64,000 nucleotides of DNA from Christensenellaceae bacterium Phil1. GTDB taxonomy: Bacteria; Bacillota; Clostridia; Christensenellales; CAG-138. The notes under the pieces are model-generated. The model was not told the origin of the DNA. It ran no database searches and saw only the letters and a program-made list of their open reading frames with translations. The stretch covers positions 1 to 64,000 of the forward strand of contig MSGS01000066.1 in the NCBI GenBank assembly GCA_001940855.1, in the 5' to 3' direction. Every line of letters begins with the position of its first letter. The stretch's first letter is position 1. Made by a program: the position numbers and the translations under genes. Positions 55,578 to 64,000 of this stretch are shown piece after piece.

Positions 55578-57155
55578 TTACGGCCGCCGTATTATCCGCC
55601 CGGCTTTAGCGCCGGTGAATACGGCGTTTTCCGCCGCTGTTTTTCCGCCGACTATAACATAATTAAGCCCTTCGCAGCGGGTGCGGAATGCGCCGTAATC
55701 TGCACGGTCTATAATCTTGTCCGCATCGAAAAGCACCATGTCCGCATCATAGCCCTTTACTATAAGCCCCTTGTCTTTAAGCCCATACACCTGCGCGGGC
55801 AGTGAGGTCATGCGCCGTATGGCTTCCGGCAGGGTGATATACTGCTTTTCGCGAACGTAGCGGCCGAGCACGCGCGGGAACGTGCCTATCGAACGCGGGT
55901 GGCAGCCGCCGCAACCGGGGTACCACATGCCGTCCGTGCCCACCATAGTGCGGCGGTATTGCATAACGCGCTTCAGATCGTCCTCGCTCATGGTATGGTA
56001 TATGCCGCCGGTGAGCAGCTTATCGTCGCGCAGAATATCGCATTGCAGCTCATATGGGTCAATGTTTAGCTCATCCGCTATGTCGTTGAGCATTCTGCCG
56101 TTGTATTCTGGGTGCGCGGGGGAGGAGCCTATCATGGTGTACTTAAAGCGCTCCTTGGGCGTTGACGTGCCGAGTATAAGCGGGCGCAGCTCGCTTCGTC
56201 CCTGCGCGGAGGACAGCATGGCAATAAGCTTATCCGTGCCGAGTGTGAACATATCGTCCGGAATGTTTGTGGAAAGGCCGGTGGCGGAGGCGGTATATGG
56301 ATATTGATCCGTAAAAACGTCGTAGCCTTCGGCGTTTATTTTTTGTATCAGTTCAAGCGTTTTGGCGGTTTTGCCCCAGTTTGCGCTGCCGCCGGTCGCC
56401 TTGTGGTGCGATATTACGCAGCGCACTCCGCTTGCGCGCACAACGCCGAGCATTTCTTCCACCGCTTCTATAAGCCCGCTGCTTTCCGAGCGCACATGCA
56501 CGGTCATAACGCCGCCGTTTTGCGCAACCACCTTGCAAAGCTCGCTCATTTCTTCCGCATCGCAATACGATCCCGGCGGATATATAAGCCCGAACGATAT
56601 GCCGAACGCTCCGCCGTCCATGGCCTGCTGAACAAGGGCTTTCATCTGCTCCATCTCATATGCCGTGGGCTTGCGGTTTTCAAAGCCCATTACCGCCGCG
56701 CGAATCATGCCGTGGCCAACAAGGAACGCCATGTTTGTGCCGAGCGGCTTATCAATATGGTCAAGATAGCCGCCGAACGTGAAGCGGTTTTCAACGGGGG
56801 ACGGCAGCGCGCCGCCCTTGAGGGAGCTTATTATGCGAAGGGCGTCATCTATATGCCGCGGCGAAACCGGGGCGGCGGAATCGCCGCACATGCCGGTTAT
56901 TTGTGTGGTTATGCCCTGCTCCACGGCGCAGATGCATTCGGGGTATTCTTCAACTATAACGTCCTGATGGCTGTGCGCGTCTATAAAGCCGGGCGCAAGC
57001 GTGAGCCCGGAGGCATCGATAACGCTTTCGGCTTGGGCATTTATTGCCTGCGCCATGGCTGCTATTTTGCCGCCCGATATGCCTATGTCGCTATGGAAGC
57101 CTTCCGCGCCCGTGCCGTCCAGCACATATGCGTTTTTTATCAGCAGATCATACAT
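55578..57155 (-). CDS. N-acyl-D-amino-acid deacylase (D-aminoacylase)
   Basis: A 525-residue amidohydrolase releasing D-amino acids from N-acyl-D-amino acids. LAPGFIDAHSHQD (metal histidines), GITTQITGMCGDSAAP with the metal cysteine of this family, and SHHKATGGSANWG are seen, and GTDGMWYPGCGGCHPRS matches the catalytic aspartate region. GGAGG lies 9 bases before ATG 57155. It is monocistronic, facing the hydrolase remnant. Last clearly host gene before the mobile element. Confidence 0.9.
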   Translation of the reverse strand: MYDLLIKNAYVLDGTGAEGFHSDIGISGGKIAAMAQAINAQAESVIDASGLTLAPGFIDAHSHQDVIVEEYPECICAVEQGITTQITGMCGDSAAPVSPRHIDDALRIISSLKGGALPSPVENRFTFGGYLDHIDKPLGTNMAFLVGHGMIRAAVMGFENRKPTAYEMEQMKALVQQAMDGGAFGISFGLIYPPGSYCDAEEMSELCKVVAQNGGVMTVHVRSESSGLIEAVEEMLGVVRASGVRCVISHHKATGGSANWGKTAKTLELIQKINAEGYDVFTDQYPYTASATGLSTNIPDDMFTLGTDKLIAMLSSAQGRSELRPLILGTSTPKERFKYTMIGSSPAHPEYNGRMLNDIADELNIDPYELQCDILRDDKLLTGGIYHTMSEDDLKRVMQYRRTMVGTDGMWYPGCGGCHPRSIGTFPRVLGRYVREKQYITLPEAIRRMTSLPAQVYGLKDKGLIVKGYDADMVLFDADKIIDRADYGAFRTRCEGLNYVIVGGKTAAENAVFTGAKAGRIIRRP

Positions 57156-57179
57156 TCTTCAGTTCCTCCGTTTCAGTTC

Positions 57180-57428
57180 ATGTCGGGCCGCTTTTCGGGC
57201 GCCATTCTGTATCCAACGCCCAGAGAAGCATCGGAAATGTTCCACAGCACAAATTCAGCTCAAAATCCTGCGTTTTGTGGGCTTTGGGTACATAGCTTAA
57301 AGACCTCGGACAAGGTGTTGAAGTACGGCGAAAATAACAGAGTGGACTTCTCCGAACATCCTACGGTAGTTAAGCGTGGCAGCGTTAGAACAATCAATAT
57401 TTACGCCGCTGTTCCCGATGTTGCATAG
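57180..57428 (+). pseudogene. Possible 82-codon ORF or gene remnant at the junction
   Basis: An open frame from ATG 57180 to TAG 57426 encodes MSGRFSGAILYPTPRE... and ends with a hydrophilic tail (GENNRVDFSEHPTVVKRG). It has no Shine-Dalgarno and no recognised family. The second half looks more like coding DNA than the first, so it may be the 3' end of a gene cut by insertion. Treat as tentative. Confidence 0.25.
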
Positions 57429-57445
57429 GACAAGCCTATCGCACA

Positions 57446-57475
57446 TTGGAATTTAACACCGACCTACGGTACAAT
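57446..57475 (+). promoter_or_regulatory. Promoter of the mobile-element par region
   Basis: TTGGAA (57446-57451), 18 bases, TACAAT (57470-57475), 23 bases before the first element gene. Confidence 0.6.
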
Positions 57476-57498
57476 ATAAACGCAAGGAGGTCGAGAGT

Positions 57499-57678
57499 AT
57501 GAAAGACAAAATCACTCATCTATATGTAGACAGTCACGAAAGGACGCTGATATTACATAGCCTTGTGGAGCTGAAAAATGCTCTCATACGGCAAGGCAGA
57601 TATACGGACTGCATTGACGAACTCATTTTCAAGGTAGCCAATGCGCCCGTCAAGAAAATGAAAATCGAATATGTCTAA
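57499..57678 (+). CDS. Small ORF upstream of parA (59 residues)
   Basis: ATG 57499 behind AAGGAGG; too short for the ORF track. The product begins MKDKITHLYV, contains RTLILHSLVELKNALIRQGRYTDCIDELI-type helical sequence and ends MKIEYV. Similar short proteins sit ahead of parA in other Clostridia conjugative elements, as I recall; function unknown, possibly regulatory. It is followed by 124 bases before parA. Confidence 0.7.
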   Translation: MKDKITHLYVDSHERTLILHSLVELKNALIRQGRYTDCIDELIFKVANAPVKKMKIEYV

Positions 57679-57802
57679 GTCAATTCAAGAGTGAGCCGCT
57701 TATTCTTTTCCATAAGAGTAAGCAGCTTTTTTGCGTTCTCTGTACGATTTACATAGCCGCCCTGACAAAGCGGCTAAATCTATGCGAAAGGAGGACGCAG
57801 CT

Positions 57803-58630
57803 ATGTCAAATTGCAAAGTGATTGCTCTGACCAACCAGAAAGGCGGTGTTGGCAAGACCACAACGGCAGTCAATCTGGGTGTGGGTCTGGCGAAGCAAGG
57901 AAAAAGAGTGCTGTTGATTGACGCCGATGCACAGGCAAATCTCACAATGGCTCTTGGTTACAGCCGACCAGACGATTTACCCATTACGCTATCCACAATC
58001 ATGCAGAACATCATAGACGATAAATCTTTTGATGTTTCGCAAGGGATTTTACCTCACAGCGAGGGCGTTGACCTGCTCCCGTCAAACATCGAGTTATCTG
58101 GCTTTGAAGTAAGGCTAATCAATGCGATGAGCCGTGAGCGTGTTTTGAAAACCTATGTAAATGAGGTTAAGAAAAACTACGATTATGTGCTTATCGACTG
58201 TATGCCGAGCTTGGGTATGATAACCATTAACGCATTGGCGGCGGCTGACAGCGTGGTTATCCCAACACAGCCCCACTATCTTTCTGCAAAAGGCTTAGAG
58301 CTGTTGCTTCGCTCCGTGTCAATGGTCAAGCGGCAAATCAATCCCAAACTCAGAATTGACGGTATCTTAATGACAATGGTTATGCCCCGCACCAACATTT
58401 CAAAAGAAATCACGGCGACGGTCAAGAACGCCTATGGTCAGAAAATCAAGGTGTTTGATACCGAGATACCTCATTCTATCCGTGCGGTGGAAGCAACCGC
58501 AGAGGGTAAAAGCATTTTCGCCTACGACAAAGGCGGCAAGGTTGCCGCAGCGTATGAACAGTTCTCAAAGGAGGTGGCAGAGCTTGGCGAGAAACAGAGA
58601 AACCAAAATCGAGCTGACCGCTTACGATGA
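57803..58630 (+). CDS. parA: ParA-family partition ATPase
   Basis: 275 residues with deviant Walker A KGGVGKTT (~13-20), DADAQANLT (A' motif) and VLIDCMPSLG (Walker B). It would segregate or maintain the excised element together with ParB. AAAGGAGG lies 8 bases before ATG 57803, so the longer track start is wrong. Codon use (ATC/ATT for Ile) differs from the host. The parB gene begins inside its last 47 bases. Confidence 0.93.
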   Translation: MSNCKVIALTNQKGGVGKTTTAVNLGVGLAKQGKRVLLIDADAQANLTMALGYSRPDDLPITLSTIMQNIIDDKSFDVSQGILPHSEGVDLLPSNIELSGFEVRLINAMSRERVLKTYVNEVKKNYDYVLIDCMPSLGMITINALAAADSVVIPTQPHYLSAKGLELLLRSVSMVKRQINPKLRIDGILMTMVMPRTNISKEITATVKNAYGQKIKVFDTEIPHSIRAVEATAEGKSIFAYDKGGKVAAAYEQFSKEVAELGEKQRNQNRADRLR

Positions 58631-59531
58631 CCTGTTCCAGACGGACGAAAGCCGTGCGGAAGCAGCTTTAAGCAAGATACGGGATATTCCCCTGTCGGAG
58701 ATTGACGAGTTTCCAGACCATCCGTTCAAGGTTTTAATGGACGAGGATATGGAACAGCTTGTCGAGAGCATTAAGCGCAACGGCGTAATGACCCCTGCTA
58801 CCGTGCGCTTAAAAGATGACGGGCGGTATGAGCTTATCAGCGGTCACAGACGAAAAAAGGCTTGTGAGCTTGCGGGGCTTGAAACCCTCAAATGCGAGGT
58901 CAAAGACCTTACCCGTGATGAAGCTATTATCATTATGGTGGAAAGCAATCTGCAAAGGTCTGTTATTCTGCCGAGTGAAAAAGCCTTTGCCTACAAAATG
59001 CGACTTGAAGCGATGAAGCGACAAGCAGGCAGACCCACGAAAGATAATTATTCCCCATTGGGTAATAATTCTGACTTTGCGACTTCAAGTGATGAACTTG
59101 CAGAAAAAGTAGGCGAAAGCAAAAATCAAATTTTCCGTTTTATCCGCTTGACCGAGCTTGTACCCGAAATTCTCCAAATGGTAGACGAACGGAAAATTGC
59201 TTTCCGTCCTGCGGTGGAGATTTCCTATCTTGCCGAGGGACTGCAGTACACCTTGCTTGAAGCGATGAGCTATAACGACGCTACTCCCTCGTTGGCGCAG
59301 GCTATCAAAATGAAAAAGTTTAGCCAAGACGGAAAACTGACGGATGAGGTTATCCAATCCATTATGGAGGAAGAAAAGCCAAACCAAAAGGAAAAGCCCG
59401 CTTTCCGTGATGAACGGATAACCAAGCTCATTCCGAAAACAGTTCCCAAAGGACAGGAAACGGATTTTGTTGTCAAGGCGTTGGAGTTTTACAACCGACA
59501 CCTGCAACGGAACAAAGCGCACGAAAGATAG
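58584..59531 (+). CDS. parB: ParB-family partition protein
   Basis: 315 residues: N-terminal ParB/Srx CTP-binding region with GRYELISGHRRKKACELAG, the ESNLQR..LPSEKAFAYKMRLEA linker, a helix-turn-helix (ELAEKVGESKNQIFRFIRLTELVP) and a C-terminal domain. Binds centromere-like sites and stimulates ParA. The start is TTG 58584, placed 9 bases after AAAGGAGG within parA; the track start has no ribosome site and reads parA in another frame. Translation is thus coupled to parA. Confidence 0.9.
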   Translation: MARNRETKIELTAYDDLFQTDESRAEAALSKIRDIPLSEIDEFPDHPFKVLMDEDMEQLVESIKRNGVMTPATVRLKDDGRYELISGHRRKKACELAGLETLKCEVKDLTRDEAIIIMVESNLQRSVILPSEKAFAYKMRLEAMKRQAGRPTKDNYSPLGNNSDFATSSDELAEKVGESKNQIFRFIRLTELVPEILQMVDERKIAFRPAVEISYLAEGLQYTLLEAMSYNDATPSLAQAIKMKKFSQDGKLTDEVIQSIMEEEKPNQKEKPAFRDERITKLIPKTVPKGQETDFVVKALEFYNRHLQRNKAHER

Positions 59532-59723
59532 CCGCACACCGAGGGCGAGGTCTGCCTGTTTGCGTGGATAGCCGCATTTTGCGCTTCCCCCTCTCCACAC
59601 CTCACCCCCTAACTACTGCCAAGACTATCCGAGAAAAGAATATCTGCAATATATCTCAAATCTGTTTGTACCTTTGAGGACTTCGGCTTTTTTTCATATA
59701 ATGAAGCCATAAAGGAGGTCGAG

Positions 59724-60398
59724 ATGATGAGAAAATCAATACTTGCAACGCTTCTTGTGCTGATAATGCTGCTTTGTGGCTGCTCCGATGTTTCAACAGC
59801 CCCCACACAGAATGACGAAACTGAGCTTGTGTCGGAAACCGAAGCTGCTGCCGAAGCCGAAAGCACAAAGAGCATTTATTTCTCGGAAAGTAACGAGAGC
59901 GAAGCTACAGAAACGAGTGCAGCGCTTGAAACTGTCGCAGAGGTAACGGAGCGTGAGCCTGTTCAGAGCGAAACGGTAAAGCAAACCGAGCCTGTCAAGC
60001 AGAGTGAAGCAGAAACACCTGCGACGAAACCCACTGCGGGAAATAATAATCCGCCGCCTGTGGAAATGCCGACGCAAACCGCTTCCGAAAACACAAAGAC
60101 AGCCTATGATTTTGAGTTTGATATGGAAGCGATAAAGGCGGATTGTATCGGTGTCGGGCAGTCAATGGGGCTTTGTTTGGATACCTCTCTCACTCCGAGC
60201 AATGCAAGCTGGTGGAATCCTGTAACGGCATCACGGAGCAATCAAGGCGAAGCCTTAAAGCAGAGCCTTGAAAGCTATATCAAGTTTCATACCGCTGAAA
60301 ATCTCAGCGCATACGGAATTGATGAAATCTCAGATTTTAATATCTGCTGCGAAGCAAAAGGAAACGGCGAATATTTGGTTTACTTCCTTTTTGCATAA
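59724..60398 (+). CDS. Mobile-element lipoprotein with Thr/Glu-rich stalk
   Basis: 224 residues: signal peptide with lipobox LLCGC, ~90 residues of Ser/Thr/Glu/Pro-rich stalk (ESEATETSA, SETVKQTEP), then a ~100-residue domain with SMGLCLDTSL, WWNPV and FNICCEAKGNGEYLVYFLF. Small lipoproteins of this kind occur at this position in related elements; role unknown, perhaps envelope-related. AAGGAGG lies 6 bases before ATG 59724 (9 before ATG 59727). Terminator follows. Confidence 0.75.
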   Translation: MMRKSILATLLVLIMLLCGCSDVSTAPTQNDETELVSETEAAAEAESTKSIYFSESNESEATETSAALETVAEVTEREPVQSETVKQTEPVKQSEAETPATKPTAGNNNPPPVEMPTQTASENTKTAYDFEFDMEAIKADCIGVGQSMGLCLDTSLTPSNASWWNPVTASRSNQGEALKQSLESYIKFHTAENLSAYGIDEISDFNICCEAKGNGEYLVYFLFA

Positions 60399-60413
60399 AC
60401 GGCAGCAAGGCTT

Positions 60414-60446
60414 ATCCCTCTGTTTCAAAAACAGGGGGATTTTTTA
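60414..60446 (+). terminator. Terminator between lipoprotein and adhesin genes
   Basis: ATCCCTCTGTTT, loop CAA, AAACAGGGGGAT then TTTTTT: a 12-bp stem with one T-G wobble. The adhesin gene begins 34 bases later and may be reached by read-through or its own promoter. Confidence 0.9.
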
Positions 60447-60480
60447 TACCCAAAATCAAGAAAGGACGGTTTAACAGTCT

Positions 60481-63400
60481 ATGAAAAACAAGTTTAAGAA
60501 GAACGGAAGGCGGCTTCTGGCGGCTATTCTCTGCCTTGTTATGGCGGTTATGGCATTGCCGATGTCCGCCTTTGCGTGGACAAGCGAGGAAGGCGTTAGC
60601 TGCACTTCCTCATTCGGGGACTACTATGTCGGCTCTGACGGAGGATACTATCGCAGCAAATCCTCTTATTCGTTCATCGTGTACGACAGCGACGGCAACA
60701 CTTCTGTAAGAACAATCAGCGCAGGCAACGCCAAGCGCAAATACCTGATGACTGACAGCAGCGGAACGCACCAAGTTTACTGCGTGGAGTCTGGTATTGA
60801 TTTTAATACGGGAAACAGTTATGTATCCAAGAATGGCAAAAACAGCTCCTATTTTCGCAAGCTGCCGACCGAAGCGCAGTTCGGCGTAATGATGGCTTTG
60901 ATGTACGGTTGGCACGAGGGAAAATCCTCGCCCGTTGCAGGCACGAACACAGGCGATTATGCGTTTGCGACCCAAACGATTATCTGGGAATATCAGCAGC
61001 AGCTCCGCACAAGCCCGTCCGACCTGCACAGCGCAAACGGCATTGATGCGGACACTTACCGCTATTCCCTAAAGGGCAGACCTGCCGAGAAGTGTTATGA
61101 CTGGATTTTGTCGCAGATGGCAAGTCACTACACCATTCCGAGCTTTGCCGCAAGAAATCAGAACAAGGCAGACACCTATACGCTCAAATATAATCCCGAC
61201 AAGCAGAATTACAGCTTGACCCTTACCGACACAAACAACACCCTCGCCAATCTAAGCCTTTCGGCAAGCGGCATTAAGGTGTCCAGAAGCGGAAATCAGT
61301 ACACCTTTACAAGCGACAAAATGATTACTTCGCCTATTACGGTATCCGCACAGAAAGCCGTTAGTCTGGATTGCGACGAAATGCTTATCTGGGGCTGCGT
61401 AGGCAAGCAAACAATGGTTTCAGGAGCTTCCGACCCTGTATATTTCTATTTTAAGATTGATACCGAAACCTACGGAACGGGTCTTATCAAAAAGACTTCT
61501 GAGGACGGTGTTGTATCTGGCATCAAATTCAATATTTCTGGCAACGGCGTAAATCAAACCGTCGTGACCAAAGCAGACGGCACGGTAGATATTTCTTTGA
61601 TGCCGGGGGTCTACACCGTCACAGAACAGCCGATTGACCGATATGAGCCGCAGAGCGTTCAGAGAATTACTATTGTAAGCGGTCACACCTCTACCGTGAC
61701 CTTCAGCAATACGCTGAAGCGTGGAAGTCTGGAGATTATCAAAAGCTCCGAGGACAATCTGGTGGAAGGAGTGAAATTCCATCTTTACGGCACATCTTTA
61801 AGCGGTCTGCCCGTTGATGAATACGCCGTGACCGACGAAAACGGCGTTGCAAAATTTGAAAATGTGCTTATCAGCGGCGCTGACCCTTACACCGTAGAGG
61901 AAATTGACACGGCGACACGCTATGTTATTCCCGCTTCTCAGACTGCGCCTATCGAATGGGAAAAGGTAACGAGCCGTAGCTTTACAAACATTCTCAAAAA
62001 ATTCAATGTGACCGTAACGAAATCCGATGCGGAGATGGGTACGGCACAGGGCGACGCTTCTCTTGCGGGTGCGGTCTACGGCATTTATAAAGGCGAAGAA
62101 CTCATTGACACCTACACGACCGATAAAAACGGTCAGTTTACGACGAAGTATTATGTGTGCGGCAACGATTGGACTGTCCGAGAAATCAGCCCGTCCGAGG
62201 GCTATCTGCTCGACAGAACAATCCACAAGGTAGGCGCAGAACCAGAGCTTTATACCGTGGAGTTTAATTCTACCGCAAATGATGTGACCGAGCAGGTCAT
62301 CAAGGGCAATATCGCCATTATCAAGCATACTGACAACGGCGAAACGCAGATTGAAACACCCGAAACAGGCGCAGCCTTTGAAGTGTTCCGCAAGGCGGCA
62401 GGCAACTTTGATGCCGCAAAGGAAACCGAGCGAGATATTCTCACTTGTGATGAAAACGGCTTTGCCCAGACAAAGGATATGCCTTACGGTATCTACACCG
62501 TCCGCCAGACCTCTGGTTGGGAGGGGCGTGAGCTGATGAAGCCCTTTGATGTGTTTATCAGCAAGGACGGTCAGACCTACCGCTATCTTATCAACAACGC
62601 AAACTTTGAAAGCTATATCAAGGTCGTGAAGAAAGATGCGGAAACGGGCAACACCATTCCGTATGCAGGCGCAGGCTTCCAGATTTACGACCCGAACGGA
62701 AACCTTGTGAAAATGACCTTCACCTATCCCGAAGTGACGACCATTGATACCTTTTATACCACAGCCGACGGCGAGCTTATTACGCCGCAGACCTTGGAAT
62801 ACGGCAAGGGCTATTCTCTGGTTGAGGTACAAGCGCCGTATGGCTATGTGCTGAACTCCGACCCTGTCTATTTTGATGTGATGCAGGAAAACTCCGAGAT
62901 TGACAGCGGCATTACCGTCATTGAGGTGGTACGCTCCAATGTGGCGCAGAAAGGCACGATTACCGTATCCAAATCGGGCGAAGTGTTCAGCTCCGTCAAT
63001 GAAGCAGGCGGCTTGTATCAGCCCGTCTATGCGGTGCGTGGGCTTGAGGGCGCAGTTTATGAGATTACCGCCGCCGAGGATATTCACACGCTGGACGGTA
63101 CGCTCAGAGCTTCTAAGGGCGAGGTTGTCGATACCGTTACCACAGGTGCAGACGGCACGGCGGTAAGCAAGGAACTCTATCTCGGCAAATACGAGGTCAA
63201 GGAAATCACAGCTCCGTTTGGAATGGTGCTGAACGAGGAAACTCACGCCGTTGAGCTTGTATATGCGGGTCAGAATGTCGCTGTTACTGAAACCGCCACT
63301 TCTTTCTATAACGAAAGGCAGCGTGTAGAAATCGACCTTATCAAGCGTCTTATGACGGACGAAGCCTACGGCATCGGCAAGAACGGCGAAATTTTTGATG

Positions 63401-64000
63401 TAACCTTTGGCTTGTACGCTGAAAAGGAACTGACGGCGGCAGACGGCACGGTTATCCCTGCTGACGGTCTGATTGAGATTATCTCTCTTGACGAGAATGG
63501 AAACGGCAAGGTCAAAACCGACCTGCCTATCGGGAGCTACTATGCAAAAGAGCTTGCGACCAATTCCGCATATATCTTGAACGGGCAGAAATATCCCGTC
63601 ACTTTCGAGTATGCGGGACAGGAAACGGCTACTGTTCACATCACAGCCAACGACGGCGAAGCCATTGAGAATGACATCATTTACGGCTCTGTAAGCGGTA
63701 AGAAATCCGACGAGGACGGCAACGCTCTCGGCGGTGCGGTTATCGGCATTTTCAAGACAGGCACAGAGAAATTCACAACCGAAAACGCCATCCAGACTAC
63801 CGTTACGGCTGCTGACGGCAGCTTTTCTTTTGAAAAAGTGCCGTATGGAACTTGGGTCATCCGTGAAATCGAAAGCCCGACAGGTTTTGTACTCTCCGAG
63901 GAAGAAATCACGGTCACAATCGGTGCGGTTGATGAAGTCGTGGAAATCGAGTTTGTCAATTACTTCATTAAGGGCAATATCGAATTGACTAAGGTCGATA
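60481..64000 (+). CDS. Giant Cna-B/SpaA surface adhesin with N-terminal thioester domain (partial, 3' end outside window)
   Basis: The frame stays open for 1173 codons and runs off the window; the ORF track omits it. Signal peptide ends PMSAFA (~32). Residues ~35-200 look like a thioester domain: Cys101 in QVYCVESG and Gln165 in ATQTIIWEY match the Cys...Gln pair that forms an internal thioester and can bond covalently to host proteins. Then come about nine Cna-B/SpaA-like modules (from ~330; KKTSEDGVVSGIKFNI, PGVYTVTEQP, ITAPFGMVLNEE, ESPTGFVLSEEE) of the type with Lys-Asn isopeptide bonds. An LPxTG sorting signal is expected past the end. GAAAGGA lies 16 bases before the ATG, rather far. 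Confidence 0.9.
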   Translation, partial: MKNKFKKNGRRLLAAILCLVMAVMALPMSAFAWTSEEGVSCTSSFGDYYVGSDGGYYRSKSSYSFIVYDSDGNTSVRTISAGNAKRKYLMTDSSGTHQVYCVESGIDFNTGNSYVSKNGKNSSYFRKLPTEAQFGVMMALMYGWHEGKSSPVAGTNTGDYAFATQTIIWEYQQQLRTSPSDLHSANGIDADTYRYSLKGRPAEKCYDWILSQMASHYTIPSFAARNQNKADTYTLKYNPDKQNYSLTLTDTNNTLANLSLSASGIKVSRSGNQYTFTSDKMITSPITVSAQKAVSLDCDEMLIWGCVGKQTMVSGASDPVYFYFKIDTETYGTGLIKKTSEDGVVSGIKFNISGNGVNQTVVTKADGTVDISLMPGVYTVTEQPIDRYEPQSVQRITIVSGHTSTVTFSNTLKRGSLEIIKSSEDNLVEGVKFHLYGTSLSGLPVDEYAVTDENGVAKFENVLISGADPYTVEEIDTATRYVIPASQTAPIEWEKVTSRSFTNILKKFNVTVTKSDAEMGTAQGDASLAGAVYGIYKGEELIDTYTTDKNGQFTTKYYVCGNDWTVREISPSEGYLLDRTIHKVGAEPELYTVEFNSTANDVTEQVIKGNIAIIKHTDNGETQIETPETGAAFEVFRKAAGNFDAAKETERDILTCDENGFAQTKDMPYGIYTVRQTSGWEGRELMKPFDVFISKDGQTYRYLINNANFESYIKVVKKDAETGNTIPYAGAGFQIYDPNGNLVKMTFTYPEVTTIDTFYTTADGELITPQTLEYGKGYSLVEVQAPYGYVLNSDPVYFDVMQENSEIDSGITVIEVVRSNVAQKGTITVSKSGEVFSSVNEAGGLYQPVYAVRGLEGAVYEITAAEDIHTLDGTLRASKGEVVDTVTTGADGTAVSKELYLGKYEVKEITAPFGMVLNEETHAVELVYAGQNVAVTETATSFYNERQRVEIDLIKRLMTDEAYGIGKNGEIFDVTFGLYAEKELTAADGTVIPADGLIEIISLDENGNGKVKTDLPIGSYYAKELATNSAYILNGQKYPVTFEYAGQETATVHITANDGEAIENDIIYGSVSGKKSDEDGNALGGAVIGIFKTGTEKFTTENAIQTTVTAADGSFSFEKVPYGTWVIREIESPTGFVLSEEEITVTIGAVDEVVEIEFVNYFIKGNIELTKVD

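Larger units (their letters stand above)
57156..57498. other. Host/mobile-element junction region
   Basis: Between the D-aminoacylase start and the first element gene. Base and codon style change inside it, so an element end should lie here. I see no clear direct repeats or tRNA 3' end that would mark an att site; the right end is outside the window, so a match cannot be tested. It holds a short ORF and a promoter listed separately. Confidence 0.5.
57440..64000 (+). mobile_element. Edge of an integrative conjugative element (partial)
   Basis: From about 57.44 kb all genes run plus-strand, isoleucine shifts from ATA to ATC/ATT, and the content is typical of Clostridia conjugative transposons: a small ORF, ParA, ParB, a lipoprotein and a giant Cna-B surface protein. 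No integrase, relaxase or type IV secretion gene is in view; those would lie beyond 64000. The exact end is not defined. Confidence 0.75.

Overview
The window looks like a chromosome segment of an anaerobic Clostridia-type Bacillota, probably gut-associated, that carries the edge of an integrated conjugative element at its right end. The support is a perfect CIRCE box on groESL, an FMN riboswitch, a tryptophan T-box, Shine-Dalgarno sequences of the AAGGAGG type, pyruvate:ferredoxin oxidoreductase, two [FeFe]-hydrogenase-family proteins, and amino-acid and purine fermentation genes. The host DNA is GC-rich to the eye yet reads isoleucine mostly as ATA. Two stretches break this pattern: an AT-rich exonuclease gene (28.9-30.4 kb) and the mobile-element segment from about 57.4 kb to the end. 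No rRNA, tRNA or CRISPR was found.

Layout. 0-4.4 kb: repeat-filled spacer, then a GlmL/MutL-family ATPase, ornithine racemase and ornithine carbamoyltransferase (ornithine/arginine fermentation), then a DNA alkyl-repair gene that appears to start with AUA. 4.5-9.9 kb: groES-groEL under CIRCE, dCMP deaminase, FMN-riboswitch-controlled ribU, nagA. 10-14.6 kb: carbamate kinase, a DUF1015 protein, an AEC permease and a PlsC-like acyltransferase. 14.7-17.9 kb: Trp T-box leader and a three-gene ABC importer (trpXYZ type). 18.7-23.4 kb: a hydrogenase cluster consisting of a group-B-like [FeFe] hydrogenase, a [2Fe-2S] thioredoxin-like protein, a HydS-like H-cluster/PAS protein and a PP2C phosphatase, which together resemble an H2- or redox-sensing phosphosignalling unit. 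23.5-28.9 kb: an M23-like protein lacking its catalytic histidines, then ispE, murC and three uncharacterised genes.

28.9-37.7 kb: AT-rich DEDDh exonuclease, a stand-alone FakA-type domain, the overlapping operon hydantoinase-mocA-guaD, an SGNH esterase, a serine beta-lactamase-fold hydrolase and a MATE exporter. 37.9-46.1 kb: a minus-strand gene train of RDD protein, sugar-type ABC importer (ATPase, two permeases, binding protein), nuclease lipoprotein and a lipoprotein with three tandem repeats. 46.3-48.7 kb: HAD phosphatase, 5'-3' exonuclease and a cluster of dispersed palindromic repeats. 48.7-57.2 kb: PFOR under a consensus promoter, RpiR regulator with a PHP phosphoesterase, a lipoprotein, a truncated alpha/beta hydrolase and a D-aminoacylase.

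57.4-64 kb: the mobile-element edge, with a small ORF, ParA, ParB (TTG start inside parA), a lipoprotein and a very large Cna-B/SpaA surface adhesin that appears to have an N-terminal thioester domain and runs off the window. Coordinates were read by eye from the sequence; family names come from remembered motifs, not from searches.
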